From Collinsella sp. (GTDB taxonomy: Bacteria > Actinomycetota > Coriobacteriia > Coriobacteriales > Coriobacteriaceae): a stretch of DNA of 51,707 nt. Within the stretch, counting starts at the first letter, position 1. Each line of letters begins with the position of its first letter. The notes beneath the pieces were generated by a model that saw only the letters and a program-made list of their open reading frames with translations, ran no database searches and was not told the DNA's origin. This document shows positions 8,166 to 16,150 of this stretch, in pieces. The DNA lies in assembly GCA_031294825.1 (NCBI GenBank), contig JAUMPM010000011.1, positions 1 to 51,707 on the forward strand, written 5' to 3'. The position numbers were made by a program, and so were the translations under genes.

Positions 8166-8691
8166 ACTCGTGCTGGCTGGTGCGATGCTCGTACTCCTCG
8201 GGGGTGATGACATCCTCGATGCGCAGGTTGACGCCCGCCACCTCAAGGCCGGTCATCGCGGCCAGACGCTCGGTGACGCGCGCCTTAACGTCGTCAAAGA
8301 TCGCAGGCGCATAGGCGCCGTACTCGATGATGACCGAGATGTTGACGACCACGCGGTTGTCATCGGTGACCTCAACCGTCACGCCCTTGGTCAGGTTCTC
8401 GGCACCAAACTGCTCCTGCACAAAGTGCATGAGGTTGCCCTTCATGCCCAGGACGTGCGGCACCTCGCGGGTGGCCATGGCGACGATCTTCTCGATCACG
8501 CCGTTGGAATAGGTCAGCGAGTCCTCGGACTCGTCCGCCTCCTCGTCCATCTCCTCGTTGTCCTCATCCGCATCGGACTCGGCCTCGACGAGCGCCTCGT
8601 CCTCGAGCGTTACGTCCTCCGCCTCGGCGGCGACGGCCTCATTCGCCTCGAGCTCGGTATCGGCTACATCGACCTTCGTGTTAAAAGCCAT
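8164..8691 (-). CDS. Asp23/Gls24 family envelope stress protein
   Basis: 175 aa. A very acidic N-terminal half (Glu/Asp-rich to about residue 60) precedes the Asp23 domain, SNGVIEKIVAMATREVPHV to the VNLRIEDVITPEE end. In Staphylococcus Asp23 is a cytoplasmic filament-forming protein tethered to the membrane by AmaP; the same partners are encoded just upstream (9106-9651 and 8736-9113), so an equivalent complex is likely. AAGGAGG stands 5 bases before the ATG. The acidic stretch is longer than in the staphylococcal protein. Confidence 0.92.
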   Translation of the reverse strand: MAFNTKVDVADTELEANEAVAAEAEDVTLEDEALVEAESDADEDNEEMDEEADESEDSLTYSNGVIEKIVAMATREVPHVLGMKGNLMHFVQEQFGAENLTKGVTVEVTDDNRVVVNISVIIEYGAYAPAIFDDVKARVTERLAAMTGLEVAGVNLRIEDVITPEEYEHRTSQHE

Positions 8692-8735
8692 GGTTCCTCC
8701 TTATGCCTGCCGCGGATGCGACAGTCGAATTCATA

Positions 8736-9113
8736 TTAGCGGCCGCTAAACAGACGGCCGAAGAAGTTGACGATACCGTTCTCGCCGTCGCGAATCTGGC
8801 CGATCACGGCGCCGATCAGCACAAAGAATGCGATGACGAGCGTGTCCCACAGGCCCAACGTAAGTACCAGCACGGCAAGGATAAAGCCTGCCACGGCGCC
8901 GAGCGTAGTGTTGGGATGGCGCACGGCGTAGCTCCAGATAGCAGCGCCCGTACCTTTGATGAGACCCATGGCCTCGTCAAAGTCGTTGGCGGCGCTGTCG
9001 TGCTGCTCGCCGGCCTCGGGCTTGGTGTCGGCGGACTCGCCTGCCAGCGTAGCGTTCTGGTCGATCGTCAGGCGCGGCGTACGAGCGGTCTTATCTTGAT
9101 TGGTATCACTCAC
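8736..9113 (-). CDS. DUF2273 small membrane protein of the Asp23 operon
   Basis: 125 aa from the GTG at 9113, which has GGAGG six bases upstream; the first four bases overlap the end of amaP (8-base GTGAGTGA overlap), a sign of translational coupling. A polar, disordered first half (TNQDKTARTPRLTIDQ...) is followed by two hydrophobic helices (TTLGAVAGFILAVLVLTLGL and TLVIAFFVLIGAVIG) and the RDGENGIVNFFGRLF tail typical of DUF2273. These proteins are co-encoded with Asp23 and AmaP in many Gram-positives; the precise role is unknown. Confidence 0.88.
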   Translation of the reverse strand: MSDTNQDKTARTPRLTIDQNATLAGESADTKPEAGEQHDSAANDFDEAMGLIKGTGAAIWSYAVRHPNTTLGAVAGFILAVLVLTLGLWDTLVIAFFVLIGAVIGQIRDGENGIVNFFGRLFSGR

Positions 9114-9651
9114 CGGAAACCTCCACGGTCTGGACGGTAGTCTTGGACGGCAAAAAACGGACGCGCGTGGTCGTACCCGGCGTGCCGAGCATGGCGTCGC
9201 AAGCTTCCTCGATGCGCTGCTGCATCGCGGTAGCCAGAGATGCCACGTCCTTATCGTCAAGCGCGATAGCCTCAACCTTAAATCGGACGTGCGAATCGTC
9301 GGGGCCTTGGACGCGGGCCTCGACATGCTCGACCATCACGCGGTCGTCGCGCTCGGCAGCAGCCCTAGCACACGAAGAAAGCGCCGCAAGGGTGACCTCG
9401 ATATTGCGCTCCCCCGCCGGATGCACACAGGACGGCTCGCGACGAGCAAACATCAGGCGGAAGAAGCTTACCAGCACGCCAATCGCCACAACTCCGCCGC
9501 ATGCCGTCACAACAATGCGCGGCATGGGGTCGCGCATCAGCAGCATAAAGCGATACGTATACGGCCCCCAAAACTGGCAGACAAGCGTACCCAGCGCCAC
9601 GATGGCGGCGGCAAGATACACGATCGCTAGGGCTCGTTTGAGTACGCGCAC
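9106..9651 (-). CDS. amaP: AmaP, alkaline shock response membrane anchor protein
   Basis: 181 aa, GTG start with AGGGAG upstream. Two N-terminal membrane helices (about 8-28 and 47-66) enclose a short loop, followed by a cytoplasmic domain ending in RVRFLPSKTTVQTVEVSGE. The topology, the length and the order amaP - DUF2273 - asp23 identify it as the membrane anchor of the Asp23 layer. First gene of the three-gene operon. Confidence 0.85.
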   Translation of the reverse strand: MRVLKRALAIVYLAAAIVALGTLVCQFWGPYTYRFMLLMRDPMPRIVVTACGGVVAIGVLVSFFRLMFARREPSCVHPAGERNIEVTLAALSSCARAAAERDDRVMVEHVEARVQGPDDSHVRFKVEAIALDDKDVASLATAMQQRIEEACDAMLGTPGTTTRVRFLPSKTTVQTVEVSGE

Positions 9652-9710
9652 GCGGCGCTCCCTTCAAATCTCGGCTCTCGAAATGCAAAACGGTTCGCAT
9701 CATTATAAAA

Positions 9711-9748
9711 GAGCCGGGTCCGGTGCTCTACGCACGCGGATCCGACTC
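9711..9748 (-). terminator. Terminator of yebC
   Basis: Arms 9711-9722 and 9737-9748 pair over 12 positions (two wobbles), with an inner GTGC/GCAC pairing. On the minus strand TTTT follows at 9710-9707. Confidence 0.75.
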
Positions 9749-9817
9749 ATCTATTCCACGAGGCTTGCATGCTCGCTTCATTATGCCCAGATATGCACGG
9801 CTCAATCCGTGCAGGCG

Positions 9818-10624
9818 CTACTCCTCCTCGAGGGCAGCGATGACCTCGTCGGTCATGTCCATGGTGCTGTAAACATCCTGGACGTCGTCGAGCTCCTCAA
9901 GACGGTCGATGAGGCGCTGAACCTTCTTGGCGTCGGCGCCAGAAACCTCGGTCGGGGTGGTCGGGACCATGGTGGTCTCGGAGCCCTTGACCTGGACGCC
10001 CTGCTCCTCGAGCGCCTTGGAGACAGCCATAACGTCGTTGGCAGCAGTCCAGACGATCCACTCCTCGCCGGCGTCCTCGTAGTCCTCGCCGCCGGCCTCG
10101 GCGATGGCCATCATGAACTCATCCTCGTCACCGGCAGCACCGTTGGCGATCATGGTCTCCTTCTTGGCGTTCTCGTCCAGGATCTCCTTGGCGACGACGA
10201 TCTGGCCCTTGCGCTCAAACTGGAAGGCGACGGAGCCGGAGGTGCCCAGGTTGCCACCAGCGTGGGAGAAGGCGGAACGGACATCAGCGGCGGTACGGTT
10301 GCGGTTGTCGGTCAGGCAGTCGACGTAGACGGCGACACCGGCGGGACCGTAGCCCTCGTACACGATGTTCTCGTAGACGGCAGCGTCAGCACCCGAACCA
10401 AAAGCCTTGTCGATAGCGGACTTGATCTTGTCCTTAGGCATGGACTGAGCCTTGGCCTTGGCAACGGCAGCGGCGAGGCTGGCGTTGTTCTCGGGCAGCG
10501 GGTCACCGCCGAGACGGGCAGCAACGGTGATGTTGCGGCTGAGCTTGGAGAAGAGGGCGGAACGCTTGGCGTCCTGCGCGCCCTTACGATGCTTGGTTGT
10601 GGCCCACTTAGAGTGTCCGGACAT
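9818..10624 (-). CDS. yebC: YebC/PmpR family transcription or translation regulator
   Basis: 268 aa, a little longer than the usual 240-250. It opens with the family signature MSGHSKWATTKHRKGAQDAK, then FSKLSRNITVAARLGGDP, and the middle part has YEGYGPAGVAVYVDCLTDN. YebC proteins were described as DNA-binding regulators; more recent work links the family to relief of ribosome stalling at proline stretches. The Pro-rich linkers of the two zinc-ribbon proteins in this window make that role of interest. AGGAG lies 6 bases before the ATG. Single-gene unit. Confidence 0.96.
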   Translation of the reverse strand: MSGHSKWATTKHRKGAQDAKRSALFSKLSRNITVAARLGGDPLPENNASLAAAVAKAKAQSMPKDKIKSAIDKAFGSGADAAVYENIVYEGYGPAGVAVYVDCLTDNRNRTAADVRSAFSHAGGNLGTSGSVAFQFERKGQIVVAKEILDENAKKETMIANGAAGDEDEFMMAIAEAGGEDYEDAGEEWIVWTAANDVMAVSKALEEQGVQVKGSETTMVPTTPTEVSGADAKKVQRLIDRLEELDDVQDVYSTMDMTDEVIAALEEE

Positions 10625-10754
10625 ACGTATCTCCTATCGGTTTCGACCTAAAGCCCAGCGCAGATGCTCGGGCAATATAAACAAACGTCGTTATGATATA
10701 CCTACTGGCCTGCGAGATAAACCCCAAAATGGAGGCGTCGTGATGATGCCCCCT

Positions 10755-10787
10755 TTGGTACAAAGAAACCTGACCCCAATGCACCAA
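10755..10787 (-). repeat. Dispersed palindrome family D, copy 1
   Basis: On the minus strand TTGGTGCATTGGGGTCAGGT continues as TTCTTTGTACCAA: ends TTGGTGC / GTACCAA pair around a GGGGTCAGG core. The partial copy at 47431-47451 differs by one base over 21. It abuts the stop codon of the DUF6020 gene. Confidence 0.75.
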
Positions 10788-10788
10788 G

Positions 10789-12972
10789 TTAGGACCAGAG
10801 GAAGTCGCTGCGGGTGACGGTGGCGCCGATGGCGAAGGGCATGCAGGCGATGACCGGATACAGGTAGCGCATGTAGGTCGAGCCGTTGCACGGGCCAATC
10901 AGGCACACGGCGAGTACGCCCAACAGCGGCACCCAGATCGCCAGCGCACGCCATGAATGAGGACGCAGCAGGTAGACCACCACGGCGATCATGATCCACA
11001 CATAGGTGGCCGAGCTCATGGTGAGCGAGATAAACGGTATGCGTTGTACTGCCACGCGATACAGGTTGATCAGGTGATCGCACCAGCGCACAACCTTGCT
11101 ATCGACCGGATGGAAGTCAAAGTACTTGAGGTTATCGGGCTTCGCCATGATCTCGGCACTGCGCGCCGTGCTGTAGACCCACGCATCGCGGGCACTCGGA
11201 TAAAAGTAGCCGTAGTAGTTATTGATGAGCGCCGAGATATAGCACTCGGGATCCTTCTTAAACATCTGGGCCCACACCTCAAAATAGGCCTTGATGTCCT
11301 CCTGCGAGGCGTACTCGTTGAAGCAATTTTTGACGGCATCCGACTTATCCGGGTTGTAGCGGCGGCCCAGATTCTCGTACTTGAGCACACGGTCGATCAC
11401 GGCACGCTCTTCGTCGGTCACCAAGCCGTCGCAAGGAGCCTCCACGATGGTGCCGTCCTCCTTAACCGTGGGGTTGACGCCCGAGTTGAGGCCGTCGTGC
11501 TTTTGGACGAAACGAGCCGTCTGCTGGAACGGAATCGAGAGGATTTCGCGCTTGGAACCAGGCGTAATGTCGTGCGCCGGCATAAAGACCTTGGTGAAGT
11601 ACATATTAGAGGCAAGGCAGAGCGCGAGCACCGCGAGAACGCCAACCCAGCGGAAACGCGGGATGGTGCCCGAAGGCGCAGCACCAGTCTGCTTGGCTGC
11701 ACGACGAGCCACATGCACGTCCCATACGCAAAACGCCGCCGCGATTACGCATGCCGCCAGGGGAAACACCAGGCCGCCGTTGCGCAGAAACGTGGAACCC
11801 ATGGCGCCCAGAGCGAGCAGCAGCCAGTCGTGGCGCGCAAAGAGCACGGGGGCTTTCTCGCCCGCTCGCTCGACATTGGCATCACGACGAGGCAAGCCAC
11901 ATGCCACGAGCTTGACGGTCTGTACCAACAGCACCAAGAACGCGTCGGCAAAGAGCACGTCTTTGGTGAGCAACGCCGCGTAGTTAGAGAACATCGGCAT
12001 AAACGCAAAGAACAGCAGGATCGCACCGCGAACCGGCAGGCTCACGCCCAGTTTACGCAGCGACGAAATGGAATAGGCCATGCAGGCGGCCGTGATGACG
12101 AACTGAGCACAGGTGTAGATGGCAAGACCCGCGTTAGCGCTGTTGAACAGCGAAAGCCCCAGCTGAACGCACGAGCCGATAATGGCCGTGTGCACTACGG
12201 GATGATGCCCGTTGAGCAGCACGTTGGGGTTGAGTAGGCGCAGGTAGTCGCTCGTGCCGTTGGGATAGTTGAACCACTGGCGAATCTGCGCGCCCGTATC
12301 TCCCATAAAAAGGCCAGGCAGCGAAGCGATGAGCGTGGGCGCCCAGGCGATCATAAGCACCAGGAAGGGCCCGGCAAAGGGATGGACCGAGAGCACGGCG
12401 TGAGTCACACGCCATACGCGGCCAAAGTGCGCTTCGGAAAACGGAATGCGCCGAGAGCTCAGCCAATCCAGGCACTCAAAAGCCAAATAGAAGGCCACGA
12501 TCGCTAAGAGCATCCAGCCCGCGCCGCCAATCCAGGCGCAGATGATGCGAGCTTTGTCGCCAAGGACAATCTCGGCCGAGTCGGTGAGGTCGTAGCTGCG
12601 GCCGAACACCATACAGATGGCGAAGAACAGCGACGGCAGAATGATCGATGGACGCCAGGTGTCGCCACGGCCAAAGAACACGTAGCGAAACGGCAGCGTG
12701 AGCAGGCAGGCAAGCGCAAGCAGCATGACCGCGTCGGTATGGCCGGCAAACGAGAGGAGCACCTCGTAGCACACGTACAGCATGCCCGAGGCGTTGGGGT
12801 CAATCGCCAAGACTGCGTTGCTCGACACCGGGGAGGGATCGATGGAAAACGCCGTGGTCGCCAACAGCGCGAGCAAAAATGCGATGAGCGTCTGCTTGGC
12901 GGGGTAGCGCTTAAACCAGACGATGCGGGCAGCGTCGCGCGCAGCCGTTGTGGAGAGGTCGGAATCCTTCAC
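10789..12972 (-). CDS. DUF6020 family polytopic membrane protein
   Basis: 727 aa from a GTG start. Roughly a dozen hydrophobic segments flank a large extracytoplasmic part (about 480-640) that reads like the soluble loop of GT-C type glycosyltransferases; the first loop has GDTGAQIRQWFN and NGHHPVVHTAI near 240-275, the usual DUF6020 pattern. A role in cell-surface glycan or teichoic-acid modification is an inference from topology only. The gene stands alone, flanked by repeat elements on both sides. The ribosome site is weak (AAGG ten bases upstream). Confidence 0.85.
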   Translation of the reverse strand: MKDSDLSTTAARDAARIVWFKRYPAKQTLIAFLLALLATTAFSIDPSPVSSNAVLAIDPNASGMLYVCYEVLLSFAGHTDAVMLLALACLLTLPFRYVFFGRGDTWRPSIILPSLFFAICMVFGRSYDLTDSAEIVLGDKARIICAWIGGAGWMLLAIVAFYLAFECLDWLSSRRIPFSEAHFGRVWRVTHAVLSVHPFAGPFLVLMIAWAPTLIASLPGLFMGDTGAQIRQWFNYPNGTSDYLRLLNPNVLLNGHHPVVHTAIIGSCVQLGLSLFNSANAGLAIYTCAQFVITAACMAYSISSLRKLGVSLPVRGAILLFFAFMPMFSNYAALLTKDVLFADAFLVLLVQTVKLVACGLPRRDANVERAGEKAPVLFARHDWLLLALGAMGSTFLRNGGLVFPLAACVIAAAFCVWDVHVARRAAKQTGAAPSGTIPRFRWVGVLAVLALCLASNMYFTKVFMPAHDITPGSKREILSIPFQQTARFVQKHDGLNSGVNPTVKEDGTIVEAPCDGLVTDEERAVIDRVLKYENLGRRYNPDKSDAVKNCFNEYASQEDIKAYFEVWAQMFKKDPECYISALINNYYGYFYPSARDAWVYSTARSAEIMAKPDNLKYFDFHPVDSKVVRWCDHLINLYRVAVQRIPFISLTMSSATYVWIMIAVVVYLLRPHSWRALAIWVPLLGVLAVCLIGPCNGSTYMRYLYPVIACMPFAIGATVTRSDFLWS

Positions 12973-12991
12973 AGTCCGAAAGCCTTTCTAG

Positions 12992-13038
12992 AAACCTGCC
13001 AAAAAGGGACAGGTTTATTTTGGCAGGTTTTATCTGGG
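12992..13038 (-). repeat. Dispersed palindrome family A, copy 2 (inverted)
   Basis: AAACCTGCCAAAAAGGGACA followed by GGTTTATTTTGGCAGGTTTT and ATCTGGG. The outer ACCTGCCAAAA/TTTTGGCAGGT arms pair perfectly. It is oriented opposite to the other four A copies and lies just upstream of the DUF6020 start. Confidence 0.9.
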
Positions 13039-13071
13039 GAAACGTTACGGTTCTGTCATCGTTGCCCAGCG

Positions 13072-13108
13072 AACCACCACAAAGGTGCCTGTCCCCTTTG
13101 TGGTGGTT
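13072..13108. repeat. Dispersed palindrome family B, copy 1
   Basis: Perfect 14-bp arms AACCACCACAAAGG (13072-13085) and its complement (13095-13108) around TGCCTGTCC. The 37-base element is identical to the one at 36084-36120. Confidence 0.92.
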
Positions 13109-13115
13109 TTGGTGG

Positions 13116-13937
13116 CTAGGCGTCCAGGTAGACGCGCTGGGGTTGGTTGCGGCGACGAGCAAAGATGATGAGCGCCAGGCCCGCGATTACGAGCGGCAGG
13201 CTCAGCAACTGGCCCATGGTGATAACGCCACCCAGCAGATAGCCCAGCTGTGCATCGGGCACGCGCACAAACTCAATGAGGAAGCGGACGATGCCGTAAC
13301 CCATCACAAACACGCCCATAAACGTGCCTTGGGGCAGTAGCGGCTTTTTGCGGCTGAGCACCTGCAGAATGCAAAAGAGCACGATGCCCTCAAGAAATGC
13401 CTCGTAGAGCTGGGAGGGGTGACGCGACATATCGCCCGCGGTGCCACCGAAGACCACGCCCCAGGGCAGATCGGTCGGCTTGCCCCACAGCTCGCCGTTG
13501 ACAAAGTTGGCGCAGCGTCCCAGGCACAAGGCCAGCGGAGCACCGATAACGGCAAGGTCGGCGATGGTCCAGGCGTCGAGCTTGTACATGCGGCACACGA
13601 GCACGCCGCCGATGATGCCGCCCACCAGGCCGCCATGGAAGCTCATGCCGCCCTCGTTGGTGGCAAAGATCTCGAGCGGATGCGCCCAGTAGTAGCCGTC
13701 GCCGTAAAAGATGACGTAGAACAGGCGGGCGCCAATGATAAGGCCAAAGACCACGCCGACCACGACACTCGTCAGGTCGTCGACCGTAATGTCAAAACCC
13801 CAGCGACGCTGCGTGCGGTACATGACGACCGCCGTGAACAGGGCGCCGACCACGTAGGCCAGGCCGTACCAGTAGATGGTGATGGGGCCCGCCGAGATCG
13901 CGACAGGATCAAGCATATGGTAGAAGTCGTTGAGCAT
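13116..13937 (-). CDS. lgt: Prolipoprotein diacylglyceryl transferase
   Basis: 273 aa integral membrane enzyme that transfers diacylglycerol from phosphatidylglycerol to the lipobox cysteine of prolipoproteins, such as the amino-acid binding protein at 36363. Seven membrane helices; GGMSFHGGLVGG (region of the essential His) and the Lgt signature LGRCANFVNGELWG (catalytic Arg/Asn region) are intact. The start is the ATG at 13937, five bases after GGAGGG; the longer frame to 13997 has no ribosome site. It ends next to a family B palindrome. Confidence 0.96.
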   Translation of the reverse strand: MLNDFYHMLDPVAISAGPITIYWYGLAYVVGALFTAVVMYRTQRRWGFDITVDDLTSVVVGVVFGLIIGARLFYVIFYGDGYYWAHPLEIFATNEGGMSFHGGLVGGIIGGVLVCRMYKLDAWTIADLAVIGAPLALCLGRCANFVNGELWGKPTDLPWGVVFGGTAGDMSRHPSQLYEAFLEGIVLFCILQVLSRKKPLLPQGTFMGVFVMGYGIVRFLIEFVRVPDAQLGYLLGGVITMGQLLSLPLVIAGLALIIFARRRNQPQRVYLDA

Positions 13938-13964
13938 GTCGACCCTCCTGCTCCCTACATACAA

Positions 13965-13997
13965 ATGCGGCCGCGGGCCTTGCGCTCGCAGCCGCAT
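13965..13997 (-). terminator. Hairpin between the NifU-type gene and lgt
   Basis: ATGCGGC (13965-13971) pairs with 13991-13997; a further partial stem forms inside. On the minus strand TTTGT follows. Probable weak terminator of the NifU-type gene. Confidence 0.5.
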
Positions 13998-14046
13998 ATT
14001 TTGGCGTAACGTCTATGCGGAGTATGCCGTCCGCAGCTTTCGCATC

Positions 14047-14325
14047 TTAAAACGGCGCGTACTCGTCGTACAGGTCCTCGGCCTCGCCGGAGGCATTGAC
14101 CTGCTCAACGCGGGTAACGCCGGGCACATGCTCCTTCAGGATACGCTCAATGCCCATGGACAGGGTCAGCGAGCTCATGGGGCAGCCGGCGCAAGCGCCC
14201 TGCAGCTCCAGTTTGACGACACCCTCGTCGTCGACGCCCACATACTCCATATCGCCGCCGTCGGCCTGCAGGTTGGGGCGAATCTCTTCAAGAACCTTCT
14301 TAAGCAGCTCTTCGTTAACAGCCAC
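14047..14325 (-). CDS. NifU C-terminal domain Fe-S scaffold protein
   Basis: 92 aa, GTG start with AAGGAG five bases upstream. It consists only of the NifU C-terminal (Nfu) domain; the cluster-binding CAGC has cysteines 45 and 48 in LQGACAGCPMSS. Such short Nfu proteins carry and deliver 4Fe-4S clusters to client proteins; clients in this window could be the radical SAM protein (44287) or the activase at 21213. Single gene flanked by hairpins. Confidence 0.93.
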   Translation of the reverse strand: MAVNEELLKKVLEEIRPNLQADGGDMEYVGVDDEGVVKLELQGACAGCPMSSLTLSMGIERILKEHVPGVTRVEQVNASGEAEDLYDEYAPF

Positions 14326-14497
14326 AGGGGCTCCTTTCTCACAATAACGCGGGCACGCCCGCGGACAGAAGCTATGTTACTACAGCCATGTACCCGCTCA
14401 CGAGCCGTCCATGCGCGCAGACGCGACTTTCACGAGTAGTCAATTTGGGACGGGGCTCTTTGAGCTGCGTTCGTCGTCAGATAGCGACAACGCATAA

Positions 14498-15022
14498 TTA
14501 CTGTCGAGCCTGTCCCCCGGTACCAATCTGGACATCGACGATAACCTGGCGGTAGCTGATGCCACAGGAGTCGAGAATGCGGCGGCTGATACGGCCGTCA
14601 TCGGTGTCGGCGTACTTGTTGTCCAGGTAGACGACCTCGCCCACGCCCACCTGAGCCAAAATCTTGGCGCAGTCGTGGCACGGGAACAGCGTGACGTAGA
14701 CCGTGGAACCCTCGAGGTCCTTGAGCGAACCACGGTAGTTGAGCACGGCGTTCGCCTCGGCATGGACCACGTAGTTGTGCTTGTCCTGCAGCGGGTCGTC
14801 GCTCGTACCCCACGGGAAAAAGTCGTCGTTGAGCGCCGAGGGTGTACCGTTGTAGCCCACCGAAAGGATGCGGTGGTTGGTGCTGGCGATGCACGCACCC
14901 ACCTGCGTGTTGGGGTCCTTGCTGCGGCGCTGCGCGGCGATGGCCACGCTCATAAAGAACTCGTCCCAGCTAATGACGTCCAGGCGCTTGCCTGACGAAG
15001 TTTGATGAAGATCGTCCGACAT
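14498..15022 (-). CDS. Deoxycytidylate (dCMP) deaminase
   Basis: 174 aa. Converts dCMP to dUMP for thymidylate synthesis. Zinc ligands and the catalytic Glu are in HAEANA (87-92) and PCHDC (114-118); the family stretch RSKDPNTQVGACI (33-45) and the YNGTP loop are present. The start is set at the ATG of 15022, eight bases after GGAGG; the upstream ATG at 15058 has no ribosome site. It lies between nifU-type and coaX genes in the same direction but with a hairpin before it. Confidence 0.95.
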   Translation of the reverse strand: MSDDLHQTSSGKRLDVISWDEFFMSVAIAAQRRSKDPNTQVGACIASTNHRILSVGYNGTPSALNDDFFPWGTSDDPLQDKHNYVVHAEANAVLNYRGSLKDLEGSTVYVTLFPCHDCAKILAQVGVGEVVYLDNKYADTDDGRISRRILDSCGISYRQVIVDVQIGTGGQARQ

Positions 15023-15073
15023 GGCAGACACCTCCGTAATCGCAATAGTTTGACCCATTGTAGCAGGTGAAAG

Positions 15074-15104
15074 GTGGGGGCGTTTGTCCCACCGACGCCC
15101 CCAC
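15074..15104. terminator. Terminator between coaX and the dCMP deaminase gene
   Basis: GTGGGGGCG (15074-15082) pairs with CGCCCCCAC (15096-15104). TTTT follows on the plus strand; on the minus strand the tract is CTTTC. Confidence 0.65.
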
Positions 15105-15106
15105 TT

Positions 15107-15958
15107 TTACACGCGGCGGGGCTTTTGGTTGATGCGGTAGAGCTCGGCGAGTCCTCGCAACGTCAGCGCGTCGTCGACCGTCAGGCTGTGACCGACCAGC
15201 GACGCGAGTGCCTCAGCGTCGTCGCCGGTAATGACGATGGGCACGTCGCCCTCCCCCGCGGCCTTGGTCGCGCGCATCTCGGCGAGCACCATGTCGAGCA
15301 TGCCGTCGATGCGGGCCACCTCGCCCAAGACCACGCCCGAGCGCATGGCCTCGCGCGTGTTGCGGCCGATCACATGCGTGGGTGCCGAAGGCTCAACCTG
15401 CGGCAGGCGCGCCGCAGCAGCCGAAAGCGATCGGGCGCCAAGCGCCAGACCCGGCGCGATGACGCCGCCCACAAAGGTACCGTGCGCGTCGATGACCTCG
15501 ATATTGGTCGTCGTACCCAAGTCGATCACGATACAGGGAGAGCCGTAGACGGCAAGAGCCGCCACGGCATCGGCGATGCGGTCGGGACCGATCTCGGCCG
15601 GGTCGTCGTAGTGCACGGGCATGCCGGTCTTGAGGCCCGGCCCCACGGTGAGCACGCGTCCCGTACAGGTACGGGAAAGCGCCGCCTTCCAGGGGCGCTC
15701 GAGCGCCGGCACCACGCAGCTCAGCACGGCCGCCGTGGGCACGAGCGTGCCGGGCATGCCCGCATCGGCCGCCAGTGCGGCCATGACCTGCACGAGACGC
15801 ATGCGCGCCTCGTCTGCTGTGATGCTCGACGGCGTGGTGATCTCGCACGTCGCAAGCGGACATTCCTGCGCCGCGGCCGAATCCTCTGCAAACAGGCCAA
15901 AGCGAATGAACGTGTTGCCCACGTCGACCGTCAATATATATGCGCACCCATTAAGCAT
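15107..15958 (-). CDS. coaX: Type III pantothenate kinase
   Basis: 283 aa. First step of coenzyme A synthesis, ATP-dependent phosphorylation of pantothenate; type III enzymes are not feedback-inhibited by CoA. ASKHA-fold motifs: DVGNTFIRFG (12-21) and the second phosphate loop VIDLGTTTNIEV near 140; HVIGRNTREAMRSG is the family motif near 200. Start at ATG 15958, eight bases after AGGAG. Stands alone and diverges from the OPT gene. Confidence 0.95.
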   Translation of the reverse strand: MLNGCAYILTVDVGNTFIRFGLFAEDSAAAQECPLATCEITTPSSITADEARMRLVQVMAALAADAGMPGTLVPTAAVLSCVVPALERPWKAALSRTCTGRVLTVGPGLKTGMPVHYDDPAEIGPDRIADAVAALAVYGSPCIVIDLGTTTNIEVIDAHGTFVGGVIAPGLALGARSLSAAAARLPQVEPSAPTHVIGRNTREAMRSGVVLGEVARIDGMLDMVLAEMRATKAAGEGDVPIVITGDDAEALASLVGHSLTVDDALTLRGLAELYRINQKPRRV

Positions 15959-16150
15959 CGTCGGCGCTCCTTTCGTCTGCCCAGCAGTATATCGCCTACC
16001 TAAACCAGTCATCCCAAAATGACTAGCTTGCGGCTATACTGGTGCGCGGTCGTGCGCGAGCTCACGCGGCGGCCCTTGGTAACCCGACTTCCCGCGCCGT
16101 ATCCGTAGCGGCGCTCCCGGGGGAAGCGGATATACGCAAAGGAGTTCTAT

